Positions 1-8,993 of a stretch of 64,000 nt of DNA are shown one piece after another (the first letter of the stretch is position 1; the number at the start of each line of letters is the position of its first letter). A program made the position numbers and the translations under genes. Location: the NCBI RefSeq assembly GCF_011682145.1, contig NZ_WHJH01000034.1, positions 1-64,000 of the forward strand. The letters are read 5' to 3'. Source of the DNA: Massilia mucilaginosa (GTDB taxonomy: Bacteria; Pseudomonadota; Gammaproteobacteria; Burkholderiales; Burkholderiaceae_D). A model generated the notes under the pieces. That model was not told the origin of the DNA, did not search any database, and saw only the letters and a list, made by a program, of their open reading frames with translations.

Positions 1-102
1 CGTGTGGCCCCCCCCCCCCCCCATCCGCCCGCCGCCCGGGGCGGCCCCCCCCCGGGGTGGCGGCCCCGCGGGGGGGCGGGCCCCCCCCCCCCCCCCCCCA
101 CG
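1..102. other. Low-complexity C/G homopolymer contig edge
   Basis: The first bases hold uninterrupted C runs at about 8-22, 45-53 and 81-99 and G runs between them. The paralogous gene immediately downstream has an ordinary signal peptide and an Ala/Pro linker at the equivalent place. I infer that this is a low-quality or mis-assembled sequence end rather than biology; nothing should be read from the codons here. Confidence 0.7.
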
Positions 103-2046
103 CCGCTCGCCGACTTCTTCGACAACCCGGCCTTCAGCGCCGCCACGCTCTCGCCCAACGGCAAGTTTCTCGCGGTGCGCTACAACAAGGACAACCAGCG
201 CGACCGCCTGATCGTGATCGAACTGGCCAGCCAGGCCGTCAAGGTGGTGGCCAGCTTCGCCGACCGCGATGTCGGCAACTTCCAGTGGGTCAACAACGAG
301 CGCCTGGTGCTCGACACCACCGACAACACCGTCGGCCCGGGCGACGAGCGCTACTGGCCGGGCCTGTACGCGGTCAACCGCGACGGCGCCAGGTTCCGCC
401 AGCTGGTGCAGGCCAGCGGGGCCTTTTTGCAGAACCGCGTCGTGGCCAGCAACATTTTGCCGGCCAACCATTTTCTGGTCGAACAGACCGGCGCGCAAAC
501 CTCGGACGATGTGTACGTCACCAATCCCAAGCGCGACGGGATTCATGGCGACGGCGAACTTCAATATGTCAACCTGCTGCGCCTCAATACCGTCACCGGG
601 CGCAGCGAAACCGTGCGCCGGCCCGGTCCGGCGATGGGCTGGCTGCTCGACCACAAGGGCGAGCCGCGCATCTGCATCACGCTCGACAAGAATATCCAGA
701 CCACCTGGTACCTGGACCCGGCCAACAATCAATGGCGCGAGATCGCCGCCTTCGATGCCTATCTGGGCGGCAAGGATGCCTTCACCCCGCTCGCCTTCGC
801 CCCCGACGGCAGCTTGTACGTGACCAGCGCCAGGGGCAAGGACAAGCAGGCCCTGCATACCTTCAACCTGGGCACCCTGCAAATCAGCGCGGAGCCATTG
901 GTGATGCTGGCCGACTACGATTTCAGCGGCGAGCTGATCACCACGCGCGACAAGCTGCTCGGGGTGCGCTACCTGAGCGACGCCCGCTCGACAGTGTGGT
1001 TCGACGCAAAAATGAAAACCCTGCAGGAAGCCATCGACGCCGCCATGCCGGCCACCGTCAACCTGGTCGAGCTGCCGGCCCGCGCCGAGGCGCCGTGGGT
1101 GCTGGTGCGCTCGTACTCCGACCGCCAGCCCGAGCGCTACCTGCTGTACAACGTCGACACCGGCAAGTTCAACCCGGTCGGCAGCACCCACGAGCGCATC
1201 GTGCCGGCGCAGATGGCGGCGCAGGAAGCGGTGCGCTACAAGGCGCGCGACGGCCTGACCATTCCGGCCTGGCTGACCGTGCCGAATGGCGGGGCCAACG
1301 GTGGGCGCAAAAAGCTGCCGCTGGTGCTGCTGGTGCACGGCGGCCCCTGGGTGCGCGGCGGCGAATGGCGCTGGTCGGCCGCCAGCCAGTTCCTGGCCTC
1401 GCGCGGCTACGCGGTGCTGGAACCCGAATTTCGCGGCAGCACCGGCTTCGGCAAGGCGCACTACCACGCCGGCTGGAAACAATGGGGCTTGAAGATGCAG
1501 GACGATCTGGCCGACGGCGCCCGCTGGGCCATCACCGAAGGCATCGCCGACCCCGGGCGCATCTGCATCGCCGGCGCCAGCTACGGCGGCTATGCCACCC
1601 TGATGGGACTGGTGAACGATGCGGCCCTCTACCAATGCGGCATCAACTGGGTCGGCGTGACCGACATCAACTTGCTCTACACCGGGCACTGGAGCTTTGC
1701 CTCCGACATGAGCAGCGGCTACCTGAAGTACGGCGCCCCGGCCCTGATCGGCGACCCGCTCAAGGATGCGGCCCAGTTGCGCGCCACCTCGCCGCTGATG
1801 CAGGCCGCGCGCATCCGCCAGCCGGTGCTGCTGGCCTACGGCGCGGTCGACCGGCGCGTGCCGCTATACCACGGCAAGAAGTTCGTCGAGGCGCTCAAGG
1901 AGCACAATCCCGACGTCGAATGGGTGGTGTACCAGGAAGAGGCGCATGGCTGGTCGCTGCCGAAGAACCGCATCGACTTCTGGAGCCGGGTCGAAAAATT
2001 CTTGCAGCGCCATATCGGCATGGCGCGCGCGGGGGCCGAGCGATAG
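4..2046 (+). CDS. S9 family (prolyl-oligopeptidase-like) serine peptidase, 5' end unreliable
   Basis: Secreted or periplasmic alpha/beta-hydrolase peptidase of the S9 (prolyl oligopeptidase / dipeptidyl aminopeptidase) type. The N-terminal half reads as a beta-propeller-like domain beginning at LADFFDNPAF; the C-terminal half is the hydrolase. Visible catalytic features, numbered from base 4, are HGGPW, the nucleophile Ser526 in GASYGG, Asp616 in GAVDRR and His648 in EEAHGW. It is very similar along its whole length to the next gene, so the two are tandem duplicates. The first ~30 codons are Pro/Gly/Arg homopolymer translation; the true start and signal peptide are lost or corrupted, so the gene is effectively partial at its 5' end. 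The substrate is unknown. Confidence 0.85.
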   Translation: MAPPPPHPPAARGGPPPGWRPRGGAGPPPPPPTPLADFFDNPAFSAATLSPNGKFLAVRYNKDNQRDRLIVIELASQAVKVVASFADRDVGNFQWVNNERLVLDTTDNTVGPGDERYWPGLYAVNRDGARFRQLVQASGAFLQNRVVASNILPANHFLVEQTGAQTSDDVYVTNPKRDGIHGDGELQYVNLLRLNTVTGRSETVRRPGPAMGWLLDHKGEPRICITLDKNIQTTWYLDPANNQWREIAAFDAYLGGKDAFTPLAFAPDGSLYVTSARGKDKQALHTFNLGTLQISAEPLVMLADYDFSGELITTRDKLLGVRYLSDARSTVWFDAKMKTLQEAIDAAMPATVNLVELPARAEAPWVLVRSYSDRQPERYLLYNVDTGKFNPVGSTHERIVPAQMAAQEAVRYKARDGLTIPAWLTVPNGGANGGRKKLPLVLLVHGGPWVRGGEWRWSAASQFLASRGYAVLEPEFRGSTGFGKAHYHAGWKQWGLKMQDDLADGARWAITEGIADPGRICIAGASYGGYATLMGLVNDAALYQCGINWVGVTDINLLYTGHWSFASDMSSGYLKYGAPALIGDPLKDAAQLRATSPLMQAARIRQPVLLAYGAVDRRVPLYHGKKFVEALKEHNPDVEWVVYQEEAHGWSLPKNRIDFWSRVEKFLQRHIGMARAGAER

Positions 2047-2129
2047 CACTGGCGCCGGACTTGGCAAAACGCTAGTATTGACAGAATAGACAGGACATCG
2101 TCTTTCCTCCCCCTTTACCGAGCCCATCC

Positions 2130-4199
2130 ATGCCCGCTGCACGCCCGTCCCTTCCGCACCGTCGCGCCCTGCACGTCTGCGCCCTGCTCGTCTGCGCCCT
2201 GGCCGCGCCCGCCTTTGCCGCCTTTGCCGCCGAGCCGGCCGCGCCGGCGCCGCCGCCGCTGGCCGCCTTTTTCGACAACGCCGTTTTCAGCGAAGCGGAA
2301 CTTTCCCCCAACGGCAAGTTCCTGGCCGTGCGCTTTTCCAACGATAACAAGCGCGACCGCCTGATCGTGATCGACCTGGCCAGCAACGCCACCACGGTCG
2401 TGGCCCAGTTCGACGATCGCGATGTCAACACCTTCCAATGGGTCAACAACGAGCGCCTGGTGCTGGACTCGACCGACAAGCGCATCGGCCAGGGCGACGT
2501 GGTGCACGGCCCGGGCCTGTTCGCGGTGAACCGGGACGGCAGCCATTTCAGGCAGCTGGTGCACCTCACCTGGGCGGCCTTCAAGCAACGCAGCGTGACC
2601 AGGATCACCTTGCCGCCCGACCACTACCTGGTGAGGCAGGCCGGCGCGCAAGCCTCCGACGAGGTGTACCTGACCAATCCCAAGCGCGACGGCGTGCGCG
2701 AGAACGGCGACATCAAGTACGTCAACCTGATGCGCCTGAACACCGTGACCGGACGCGCCGAGACGGTCGCGCGGCCGGGGCCGGCCGTGAGCTGGCTGCT
2801 CGACCACAAGGGCCAGCCGCGCCTGTGCGTCGCGCTGGAAAACAATATCGAAACCATCTGGTATCTCGATCCGTCCAGCAATGCATGGCGCACCCTGGCC
2901 TCCTTCGACCGCTACGCGGGCGGCAAGGATGCCTTCACGCCGCTGGCCTTCGGCCCGGACGGCACCTTGTACGTGAGCAGCGACGCCGGCAAGGACAAGC
3001 TGGCGCTGCATACCTTCGACCTGGCCAGCAAGCGCATCAGCGCCGAGCCGCTGGTGTCGCTGGCCGACTACGACTTCAAGGGCCAGCTGGTCACCTCGGG
3101 CGAGAAGCTGCTGGGGGTGCGCTACCTGAGCGACGCGCAAGCCACGGTGTGGTTCGACAGCAAGATGAAAACCCTGCAGGCGAGCATCGACGCCGCCCTG
3201 CCCTCGACCGTCAACCTGATCACGCCGGCGGCGCGCCCCGACAGTCCCTGGGTGCTGGTGCAATCGTATTCCGACCAGCAACCCGAGTACTACGCCTTGT
3301 ACAACACCGATACCGGCAAATTCAACGGCGTCGGCGGCACCCGTGAGCGCATCGTGCCGGCGCACATGGCCACCCAGGAACTGGTGCGCCTGACGGCAAG
3401 CGACGGCCTGGCGCTGCCGGCCTGGCTCACGCTGCCGAACCCGGCCGGCCCATACCAGGGCAAGGGCCAGGACCAGCGCAAGAACCTGCCGATGGTGGTG
3501 CTGGTGCACGGCGGCCCCTACCTGCGCGGCAGCGAATGGGGCTGGTCGGCCGAGAGCCAGTTCCTGGCCTCGCGCGGCTACGCGGTGCTGCAACCCGAAT
3601 TTCGCGGCAGTACCGGCTTCGGCAACAAACACTACAAGGCCGGCTGGAAGCAATGGGGCTTGAAGATGCAGGACGACATTGCCGACGCCACCCGATGGGC
3701 CATCGCCCAGGGCATCGCCGACCCCAAACGCATCTGCATCGCCGGCGGCAGCTACGGCGGCTATGCCACCCTGATGGGCCTGGTAAACGATCCGGCCCTG
3801 TACAAGTGCGGCATCAACTGGGCTGGCGTGACCGACATCGAGCTGCTCTACACGGGCCACTGGAGCGCTACCTCGGATGCCACCAGCGCCTACCTGAAGT
3901 ACGGCGCGCCGGTCCTGATCGGCGACCCCGACAAGGATGCGGCCCAGCTGCGCGCCACCTCGCCGCTGCTGCAGGCCGCGCGCATCACCCAGCCGCTGCT
4001 GATGGCCTATGGCGGGGCCGACCGGCGCGTGCCGCTGTATCACGGCAAGAAATTCTACGACGCCGTCAAAGCCCGCAATCCCGACATCGACTGGGTCGTG
4101 TATCAGGAAGAAGGGCATGGCTGGTCGTTGCCAAAAAACCGCATCGACTTCTGGGGACGGGTCGAAAAATTTCTCGGGCGCCACATCGGCACGCCGTAA
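2130..4199 (+). CDS. S9 family (prolyl-oligopeptidase-like) serine peptidase
   Basis: 689-residue exported peptidase, paralogue of the preceding gene (84 bp gap). An N-terminal signal sequence rich in Leu/Ala (LLVCALAAPAFAAFAA) leads into an Ala/Pro linker, a propeller-like domain, then an alpha/beta-hydrolase domain. The catalytic triad is readable as Ser541 in GGSYGG, Asp631 in GGADRR and His663 in EEGHGW, with HGGPY before it. Family members cleave short peptides, often after Pro or as dipeptidyl/acylaminoacyl peptidases. Two copies side by side suggest substrate specialisation for scavenging peptides; that is inference. Confidence 0.9.
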   Translation: MPAARPSLPHRRALHVCALLVCALAAPAFAAFAAEPAAPAPPPLAAFFDNAVFSEAELSPNGKFLAVRFSNDNKRDRLIVIDLASNATTVVAQFDDRDVNTFQWVNNERLVLDSTDKRIGQGDVVHGPGLFAVNRDGSHFRQLVHLTWAAFKQRSVTRITLPPDHYLVRQAGAQASDEVYLTNPKRDGVRENGDIKYVNLMRLNTVTGRAETVARPGPAVSWLLDHKGQPRLCVALENNIETIWYLDPSSNAWRTLASFDRYAGGKDAFTPLAFGPDGTLYVSSDAGKDKLALHTFDLASKRISAEPLVSLADYDFKGQLVTSGEKLLGVRYLSDAQATVWFDSKMKTLQASIDAALPSTVNLITPAARPDSPWVLVQSYSDQQPEYYALYNTDTGKFNGVGGTRERIVPAHMATQELVRLTASDGLALPAWLTLPNPAGPYQGKGQDQRKNLPMVVLVHGGPYLRGSEWGWSAESQFLASRGYAVLQPEFRGSTGFGNKHYKAGWKQWGLKMQDDIADATRWAIAQGIADPKRICIAGGSYGGYATLMGLVNDPALYKCGINWAGVTDIELLYTGHWSATSDATSAYLKYGAPVLIGDPDKDAAQLRATSPLLQAARITQPLLMAYGGADRRVPLYHGKKFYDAVKARNPDIDWVVYQEEGHGWSLPKNRIDFWGRVEKFLGRHIGTP

Positions 4200-4214
4200 C
4201 AGGCCGCCACTGTC

Positions 4215-4580
4215 ATGAACACGCAACAATTACAACAGCGCTGCCGCGCCTTTGCGCATGCAAGCGAGACTTTGCATCCGCATCCGGGCAATATTCTGGA
4301 GTATGCGGTGGGCGGAAAGAAGTTTGCCTACTTCAAGACCAGCGAACCGGAAAAATGGCGGTTCAGCCTGCGCGTCGCGCCCGATCTGTTTCTCGGTCTG
4401 ACCGCCATGCCTGGCGTGAAACCGGCGCGCTACATGGGCCGCTTTCATTGGGTGACGATCGTCGATGTGTGCAGTTTTCCGCCGGAGTGGCTGGCCGAAT
4501 TGCTGGCCTGGTCGTACCAGAAAGCCCGTTCCGGGCTTAGCAAGGCAGAGCTCGCTTCACTGGACGGCAAGGCGGCTTGA
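4215..4580 (+). CDS. MmcQ/YjbR-like protein
   Basis: 121-residue protein resembling the MmcQ/YjbR family (small alpha/beta proteins of the CyaY-like fold, sometimes described as DNA-binding). The features are the family-like KKFAYFK strand, the ...RFSLRVAPDLF... region, the stretch around GRFHWVTI and a C-terminal helix with WSYQKAR. It starts 15 bp after the S9 peptidase, so it may be co-transcribed. The biochemical function of the family is not established; no catalytic residues can be assigned. Confidence 0.75.
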   Translation: MNTQQLQQRCRAFAHASETLHPHPGNILEYAVGGKKFAYFKTSEPEKWRFSLRVAPDLFLGLTAMPGVKPARYMGRFHWVTIVDVCSFPPEWLAELLAWSYQKARSGLSKAELASLDGKAA

Positions 4581-4692
4581 GGGCGCTCGCGCAGGTCTGC
4601 CGCAGGCTCACCGAACGCCTGCCGGACGCCCATTTCTACCACGTCCGCAGCGCGTTCTCAAAGTTAATATTTCTACAATTTTTATGTATTTT

Positions 4693-4707
4693 CGATATAA
4701 AATATCG
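4693..4707. promoter_or_regulatory. Palindrome in AT-rich acylase upstream region
   Basis: CGATAT-AAA-ATATCG is a perfect 6-bp-arm inverted repeat 40 bp before the acylase start codon, within a clearly AT-rich stretch (about 4660-4720) that also contains TATAAA. This is consistent with a promoter with an overlapping operator, but no regulator is identified. Confidence 0.35.
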
Positions 4708-4746
4708 CTCTGCTGCGCCATCAAATGCCCTTAACACGAGACCTAC

Positions 4747-7179
4747 ATGACCATCCCTTTCAAGTACCACCGCGCGCCCCGCTTGCTGGCGCTCGCCGGC
4801 GCCGTTGCCATGGCCTTTGCCGCCGGTTGCAGTAACGACGACTCTTCCGATTCCAAGCCGGCCAAGCCGGGCGAACCAGCCGCCAAATACCAGGCCGAGA
4901 TCAGCCGCACTTCGTTCGGCGTGCCGCACATCAAGGCCAACGATGAAGGCAGCCTGGCCTACGGCGTGGCGACCGCCTACGCGCAAGACAATGTCTGCCT
5001 GATGGCCGACGAATTCACCACCGTCAGCGGCGAGCGCTCGAAACACTTCGGCCCAAGCGCGACGCGCCAGACCTCGGACATCCCGAACCTGCAGACCGAT
5101 TTCTTCTACCGCATCATCAACGATGACGAGGCCGTCAAAACGGCCTGGAACGCCCATTCGGCACCGATGAAAGCGATGATCGAAGGCTACGTCGCCGGCT
5201 ACAACGATTACCTCGACAAGACCGGCATGAACAACCTGCCCACCGCCTGCAAGAACGGCTCCTGGGTACGCAAGGTGAACGAGCAGGACATGATCCGCCT
5301 GCTGCGCCGCTACGCCGCCGAAGCGAGTTCCGGCCAGTTCATCGCGGCCATGGTGGGCGCCACGCCGCCCGGCCAGAATGGCTTGATCCCGGCCGTGCCG
5401 CCCAAGGCCGGCATGCATCCGATGGACCCCGACTACTGGGTCGCGATGCGCGAACGCACCGGCAGCAATGCCGTGGCGCTTGGCAAGGATGCCACCGACA
5501 ACGGCCAGGGCATGCTGCTCGGCACTCCGCACTTCCCATGGCGCGGCGCGCTGCGCTTCTACCAGCTGCACCTGACCATTCCCGGCAAGCTCGACGCGAT
5601 GGGCGCGGCCCTCGGTGGCATGCCGATGGTCAATATCGGCTTCAACCAGAACCTGGCCTGGACCCACACGGTCAACAACTCGGCCCACTTCACGGTGCAC
5701 ATGACGCCGCTCGACCCGAGCGATCCGACCAAGTACATCGTCGACGGCAAGCCGCAGGCCATGACGCGCAAGAGCGTCAGCGTCGAGGTCAAGGACGCGA
5801 ACGGCCTGCTGAGCACCCAGACGCGCACCTTCTACAGCAGCCAGTACGGCCCGGTGGTCGTCATTCCCGGCCAGCTCGACTGGAACGCCGGCATGGCGTT
5901 TTCGATCAACGACGCCAACCTCGGCAACCATCGCCTGCTGGAACAGTGGTACGGCATGAACACGGCGCGCAGCCTGGACGAGTTCAAGGGCGCGATCGAC
6001 CGCACCGTCGGCCTGCCATGGGTCAACACCCTGGCCGTCGACAAGGAAGGCGCGGCGCTGTTCATGGACGTCACCGTGGTCCCGCATGTCACCAAAGCCA
6101 TGCAGGACGCCTGCGTGCCGGCGCCGTTCAAACCGCTGGCGGCGCGCGGCCTGTTCGTGCTCAACGGCGCCACCAGCGCCTGCGCCCCCGCCATCGACAA
6201 GGCCGCGCCGCAGCCGGGCATCTTCGCCGGCGCCAGCCTGCCGCGCCTGGTGCGCAGCGACTACGTGCAGAACTCCAACGACAGCGCCTGGCTGTCCAAC
6301 CCGCAAGCGCCGCTGACCGGCTTCCCGGACATCGTCAGCGTCGACAATGTCGAGCAGTTCGGCCGCACCCGCCTCGGCATCACCCAGGTGCAGAAACGCC
6401 TGGCCGGCACCGACGGCCTGGCCGGCCGCAAGATGACGGTTGCGCAATTGCAGGCTTTGGCCCTGAGCAACCGCGTCTACTACGCCGACCAGATCATGGA
6501 CGACGTGCTGGCGCTGTGCCGCGGCGAGCAGGCCGACAGCGGCGATATCACGACCGCCTGCGCGCGCCTGAACCAGTGGGACCGCACGGTCAACCTCGAC
6601 AGCAACATCGGCTACCTGTACTTCACCGGCCTGTGGGAGCGCATCCTGCGCGTGCCGGGCATGTGGGCGGTGCCGTTCAACCCGGCCGACCCGGTCAACA
6701 CCCCGCGCGGCCTGAACCGCGACAACCCGGCCATCGCCACCACGGTACGCCAGGCGCTGGCGGCGGCGGCGCAGGACGTGGCGAAACTGGGCGTGTCGCA
6801 AGATGCGCGCTGGGGCGACGTGCAGCTGGCCACGCGCGGCACCCGCCGCATTCCTGTCCACGGCGGCAAGGGCGCCGATGGCGTGTACAACGCGATCGGC
6901 ACCGTGCCGGCCGGCGACGGCAAGCTCGAAGTGATCTACGGCACCAGCTACATCCAGACCGTGTCCTTCAACAAGGATGGTCCGCAAGTGCAAGCCATGC
7001 TGGCCTACTCGCAATCGACCGACCCGGCCTCGAAGCATTTCGCCGACCAGACCGAGCGCTTTTCGAAGAAGGAATGGATCACCCAGCCGTACACGGAAGC
7101 GCAGATCAAGGCCGATCCGGCGTTCTCGACCATGACGGTGACGCGCAAGGCCGATGGCAAGGCGGCAGCCAAGCCCTGA
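4747..7179 (+). CDS. Penicillin acylase family (Ntn hydrolase) lipoprotein, copy 1
   Basis: 810-residue precursor of the S45 penicillin/AHL/cyclic-lipopeptide acylase superfamily. Such proteins are exported, cut autocatalytically into alpha and beta chains, and hydrolyse amide bonds of acylated substrates. The N-terminus is a lipoprotein-type signal (ALAGAVAMAFAAGC), so it is probably membrane-anchored. The alpha chain starts with the typical RTSFGVPHIKA motif. The beta-chain nucleophile is Ser240 in RTGSNAVALG, the usual self-cleavage site. The substrate cannot be assigned; quorum-quenching acylases (PvdQ/QuiP) and aculeacin-type acylases belong to the same superfamily. A second gene of the same size and architecture lies 2 kb downstream. 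Confidence 0.88.
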   Translation: MTIPFKYHRAPRLLALAGAVAMAFAAGCSNDDSSDSKPAKPGEPAAKYQAEISRTSFGVPHIKANDEGSLAYGVATAYAQDNVCLMADEFTTVSGERSKHFGPSATRQTSDIPNLQTDFFYRIINDDEAVKTAWNAHSAPMKAMIEGYVAGYNDYLDKTGMNNLPTACKNGSWVRKVNEQDMIRLLRRYAAEASSGQFIAAMVGATPPGQNGLIPAVPPKAGMHPMDPDYWVAMRERTGSNAVALGKDATDNGQGMLLGTPHFPWRGALRFYQLHLTIPGKLDAMGAALGGMPMVNIGFNQNLAWTHTVNNSAHFTVHMTPLDPSDPTKYIVDGKPQAMTRKSVSVEVKDANGLLSTQTRTFYSSQYGPVVVIPGQLDWNAGMAFSINDANLGNHRLLEQWYGMNTARSLDEFKGAIDRTVGLPWVNTLAVDKEGAALFMDVTVVPHVTKAMQDACVPAPFKPLAARGLFVLNGATSACAPAIDKAAPQPGIFAGASLPRLVRSDYVQNSNDSAWLSNPQAPLTGFPDIVSVDNVEQFGRTRLGITQVQKRLAGTDGLAGRKMTVAQLQALALSNRVYYADQIMDDVLALCRGEQADSGDITTACARLNQWDRTVNLDSNIGYLYFTGLWERILRVPGMWAVPFNPADPVNTPRGLNRDNPAIATTVRQALAAAAQDVAKLGVSQDARWGDVQLATRGTRRIPVHGGKGADGVYNAIGTVPAGDGKLEVIYGTSYIQTVSFNKDGPQVQAMLAYSQSTDPASKHFADQTERFSKKEWITQPYTEAQIKADPAFSTMTVTRKADGKAAAKP

Positions 7180-7271
7180 GTTGTCCGTCGTTGTTCGTCC
7201 CAAGCTGTAAAGAAACAGGCAGCCGGCCGCCGTGGCGGTAGACTGCCTGTTCTCACCTCAAGGAGATGCAC

Positions 7272-8489
7272 ATGTCGTCAGGAAAAATTCTGGTCGCACA
7301 GGGAGGCGGACCCACCGCCGTGATCAACCAGTCGATGGTCGGCGTGGTGCTCGAAGCGCGCCGCTTTCGCAACGTCACGCGCGTGTACGGCGCCATGCAC
7401 GGGGTACGCGGCATCGTCGACGAAGACTTCATCGACCTGACCCAGGAAACCAGCCACAACCTGGAGCTGGTCGGCAAGACGCCTTCCTCGGCGCTCGGCT
7501 CGACCCGCGACAAGCCCGATATGGCCTATTGCCAGAAAATTTTCGAGGTGCTGCGCGCACACGAAATCGAGCATTTTTTCTACATCGGCGGCAACGATTC
7601 ATCGGACACGGTGCGCATCGTCAGCCTGGAGGCGCAAAAGGCCGGCTATCCGCTGCGCTGCATTCACATTCCCAAAACCATCGATAACGATCTGGTCGGC
7701 AACGATCACACGCCCGGCTTTCCCTCGGCCGCGCGGTTTGTCGCGCAAGCCTTCGCCGGCGCCAATCTCGACAACGCGGCCTTGCCCGGCGTGTACGTGG
7801 GGGTGGTGATGGGACGGCATGCCGGCTTCCTGACCGCCGCCGCCGCGCTCGGCAAGAAATTTCCCGACGACGGCCCGCACCTGATCTACCTGCCCGAGCG
7901 CACCTTCGTGCTCGAACAATTCCTGGCCGACGTCAAGGCCACCTACGAGCGCTACGGGCGCTGCGTGATCGCCGTGTCCGAAGGCATCCACGACGCCTCG
8001 GGCGAAGCGATCGCCAGTTTGCTCTCGAGCGACATCGAGCGCGATGCGCACGGCAATGTGCAGCTGTCGGGCACCGGCGCGCTGGCCGACTTGCTGTGCG
8101 ACGAAATCAAGTCCAGGCTCGGCATCAAGCGCGTGCGCGGCGACACCTTTGGCTACCTGCAACGCTCGTTCATTGGCTGCGTGTCGGACGTCGACCAGCG
8201 CGAGGCGCGCGAAGTGGGCGAAAAAGCGGTGCAGTTCGCCATGTGGGGCGAGCGCGACGGCTCGGTGGCGATCAAGCGCACCGGCTACTACTCGGTCGAC
8301 TATGAACTGGTGCCCCTGGAAAGCGTGGCCGGCAAGACGCGCACGATGGAAGACATCTTCATCAGCGAGAGCGGCACCGACGTCACCGACGCCTTCCGCC
8401 TGTACCTGCGCCCGCTGCTCGGTTCGGGCATGCCGGACGCCTTCCGCCTGCGTCCGGCGCCGGTCGAGAAGATCCTGGGCAAGAAATAG
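7272..8489 (+). CDS. 6-phosphofructokinase, PPi-dependent type signature
   Basis: 405-residue phosphofructokinase phosphorylating fructose 6-phosphate at C1. The start at 7272 is chosen because a strong AAGGAG lies 6 bp upstream; the ATG at 7266 touches that site. The N-terminal GGGPTAVINQS loop, the GGND motif in YIGGNDSSDT and PKTIDND are visible. In E. coli ATP-PFK the equivalents are GGDG and GTIDND; the Asp after GGN and the Lys in PKTIDND are the residues that mark PPi-dependent enzymes, so a reversible PPi-PFK is likely. The first Asp of GGD, a Mg-binding position, is Asn here. It stands alone, convergent with the next gene. Confidence 0.85.
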   Translation: MSSGKILVAQGGGPTAVINQSMVGVVLEARRFRNVTRVYGAMHGVRGIVDEDFIDLTQETSHNLELVGKTPSSALGSTRDKPDMAYCQKIFEVLRAHEIEHFFYIGGNDSSDTVRIVSLEAQKAGYPLRCIHIPKTIDNDLVGNDHTPGFPSAARFVAQAFAGANLDNAALPGVYVGVVMGRHAGFLTAAAALGKKFPDDGPHLIYLPERTFVLEQFLADVKATYERYGRCVIAVSEGIHDASGEAIASLLSSDIERDAHGNVQLSGTGALADLLCDEIKSRLGIKRVRGDTFGYLQRSFIGCVSDVDQREAREVGEKAVQFAMWGERDGSVAIKRTGYYSVDYELVPLESVAGKTRTMEDIFISESGTDVTDAFRLYLRPLLGSGMPDAFRLRPAPVEKILGKK

Positions 8490-8564
8490 GGCAGACATCG
8501 CCCGCGCTAAGTGAGGCCCCCGGGTAGATTCTCCTGACGTCGGGATTCCGGGGCGAAGACCGCT

Positions 8565-8993
8565 CTATTTCTTCTTGCGCTTAGGAGGCTTATCACGCAC
8601 CCAATCGGGATGAGGGACGTACTGACGGACTTGTTCATTCAGTTCCTTGCTGTGGAACATGTCCAGGCACTTGAGCAGCTTGAATTCGGCGCCGACGTAA
8701 GCTTCAAACGGGTTAGTGTAGTCACGGCGTAGGTATTGCTCTGCCAAGCGCTCCGTGGCAGGGTTGCCTTTATCGAAATCGTAATACGTCCACTCCAAAA
8801 ACACGCTCGTGGTGACGCTTGCATCATCGCCTGCCGGCGACCCCTTGTAGGCGTTGGAGATGCACGCAGCCAGCGCCCTGTCCTTGTAGTTCTCGGCATT
8901 GGTACGGCTTGGGGCCATCACGTTCGATGTTCCTGCAATAGACGGCAAGCAAAAACTCAACAAGAGCGCGCCGAAGGTGAGTGCAATTTTCAT
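8565..8993 (-). CDS. Tai4-like type VI amidase immunity protein (orphan)
   Basis: 142-residue exported protein; start 8993 gives a clean signal peptide (MKIALTFGALLLSFCLPSIAG), whereas the longer reading uses a TTG. The mature part resembles Tai4, the periplasmic immunity protein that binds and inhibits the T6SS amidase effector Tae4: YKDRALAACISNAY near the start and LKCLDMFHSKEL near the end, with one Cys in each that could form a disulfide, and an unusual basic tail (KPPKRKKK). No Tae4 or T6SS structural gene is in the window, so it looks like an orphan defence gene. Codon use is less GC-rich than that of its neighbours. Assignment is by remembered family resemblance only. Confidence 0.65.
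   Translation of the reverse strand: MKIALTFGALLLSFCLPSIAGTSNVMAPSRTNAENYKDRALAACISNAYKGSPAGDDASVTTSVFLEWTYYDFDKGNPATERLAEQYLRRDYTNPFEAYVGAEFKLLKCLDMFHSKELNEQVRQYVPHPDWVRDKPPKRKKK

Noticed and set aside
2115-4229. 704-codon frame antisense to the second S9 peptidase
   Set aside because: Shadow of a high-GC coding sequence; composition and lack of domains contrast with the intact catalytic triad on the sense strand.
4636-7203. 855-codon frame antisense to the first acylase
   Set aside because: Its translation is His/Val/Arg/Gly-rich without motifs, as expected from the complement of a GC-rich gene; the sense frame has a signal peptide and catalytic motifs.
7266-7274. Upstream ATG as the start of phosphofructokinase
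   Set aside because: It directly abuts the AAGGAG ribosome site, leaving no spacer; the ATG at 7272 has ideal spacing.
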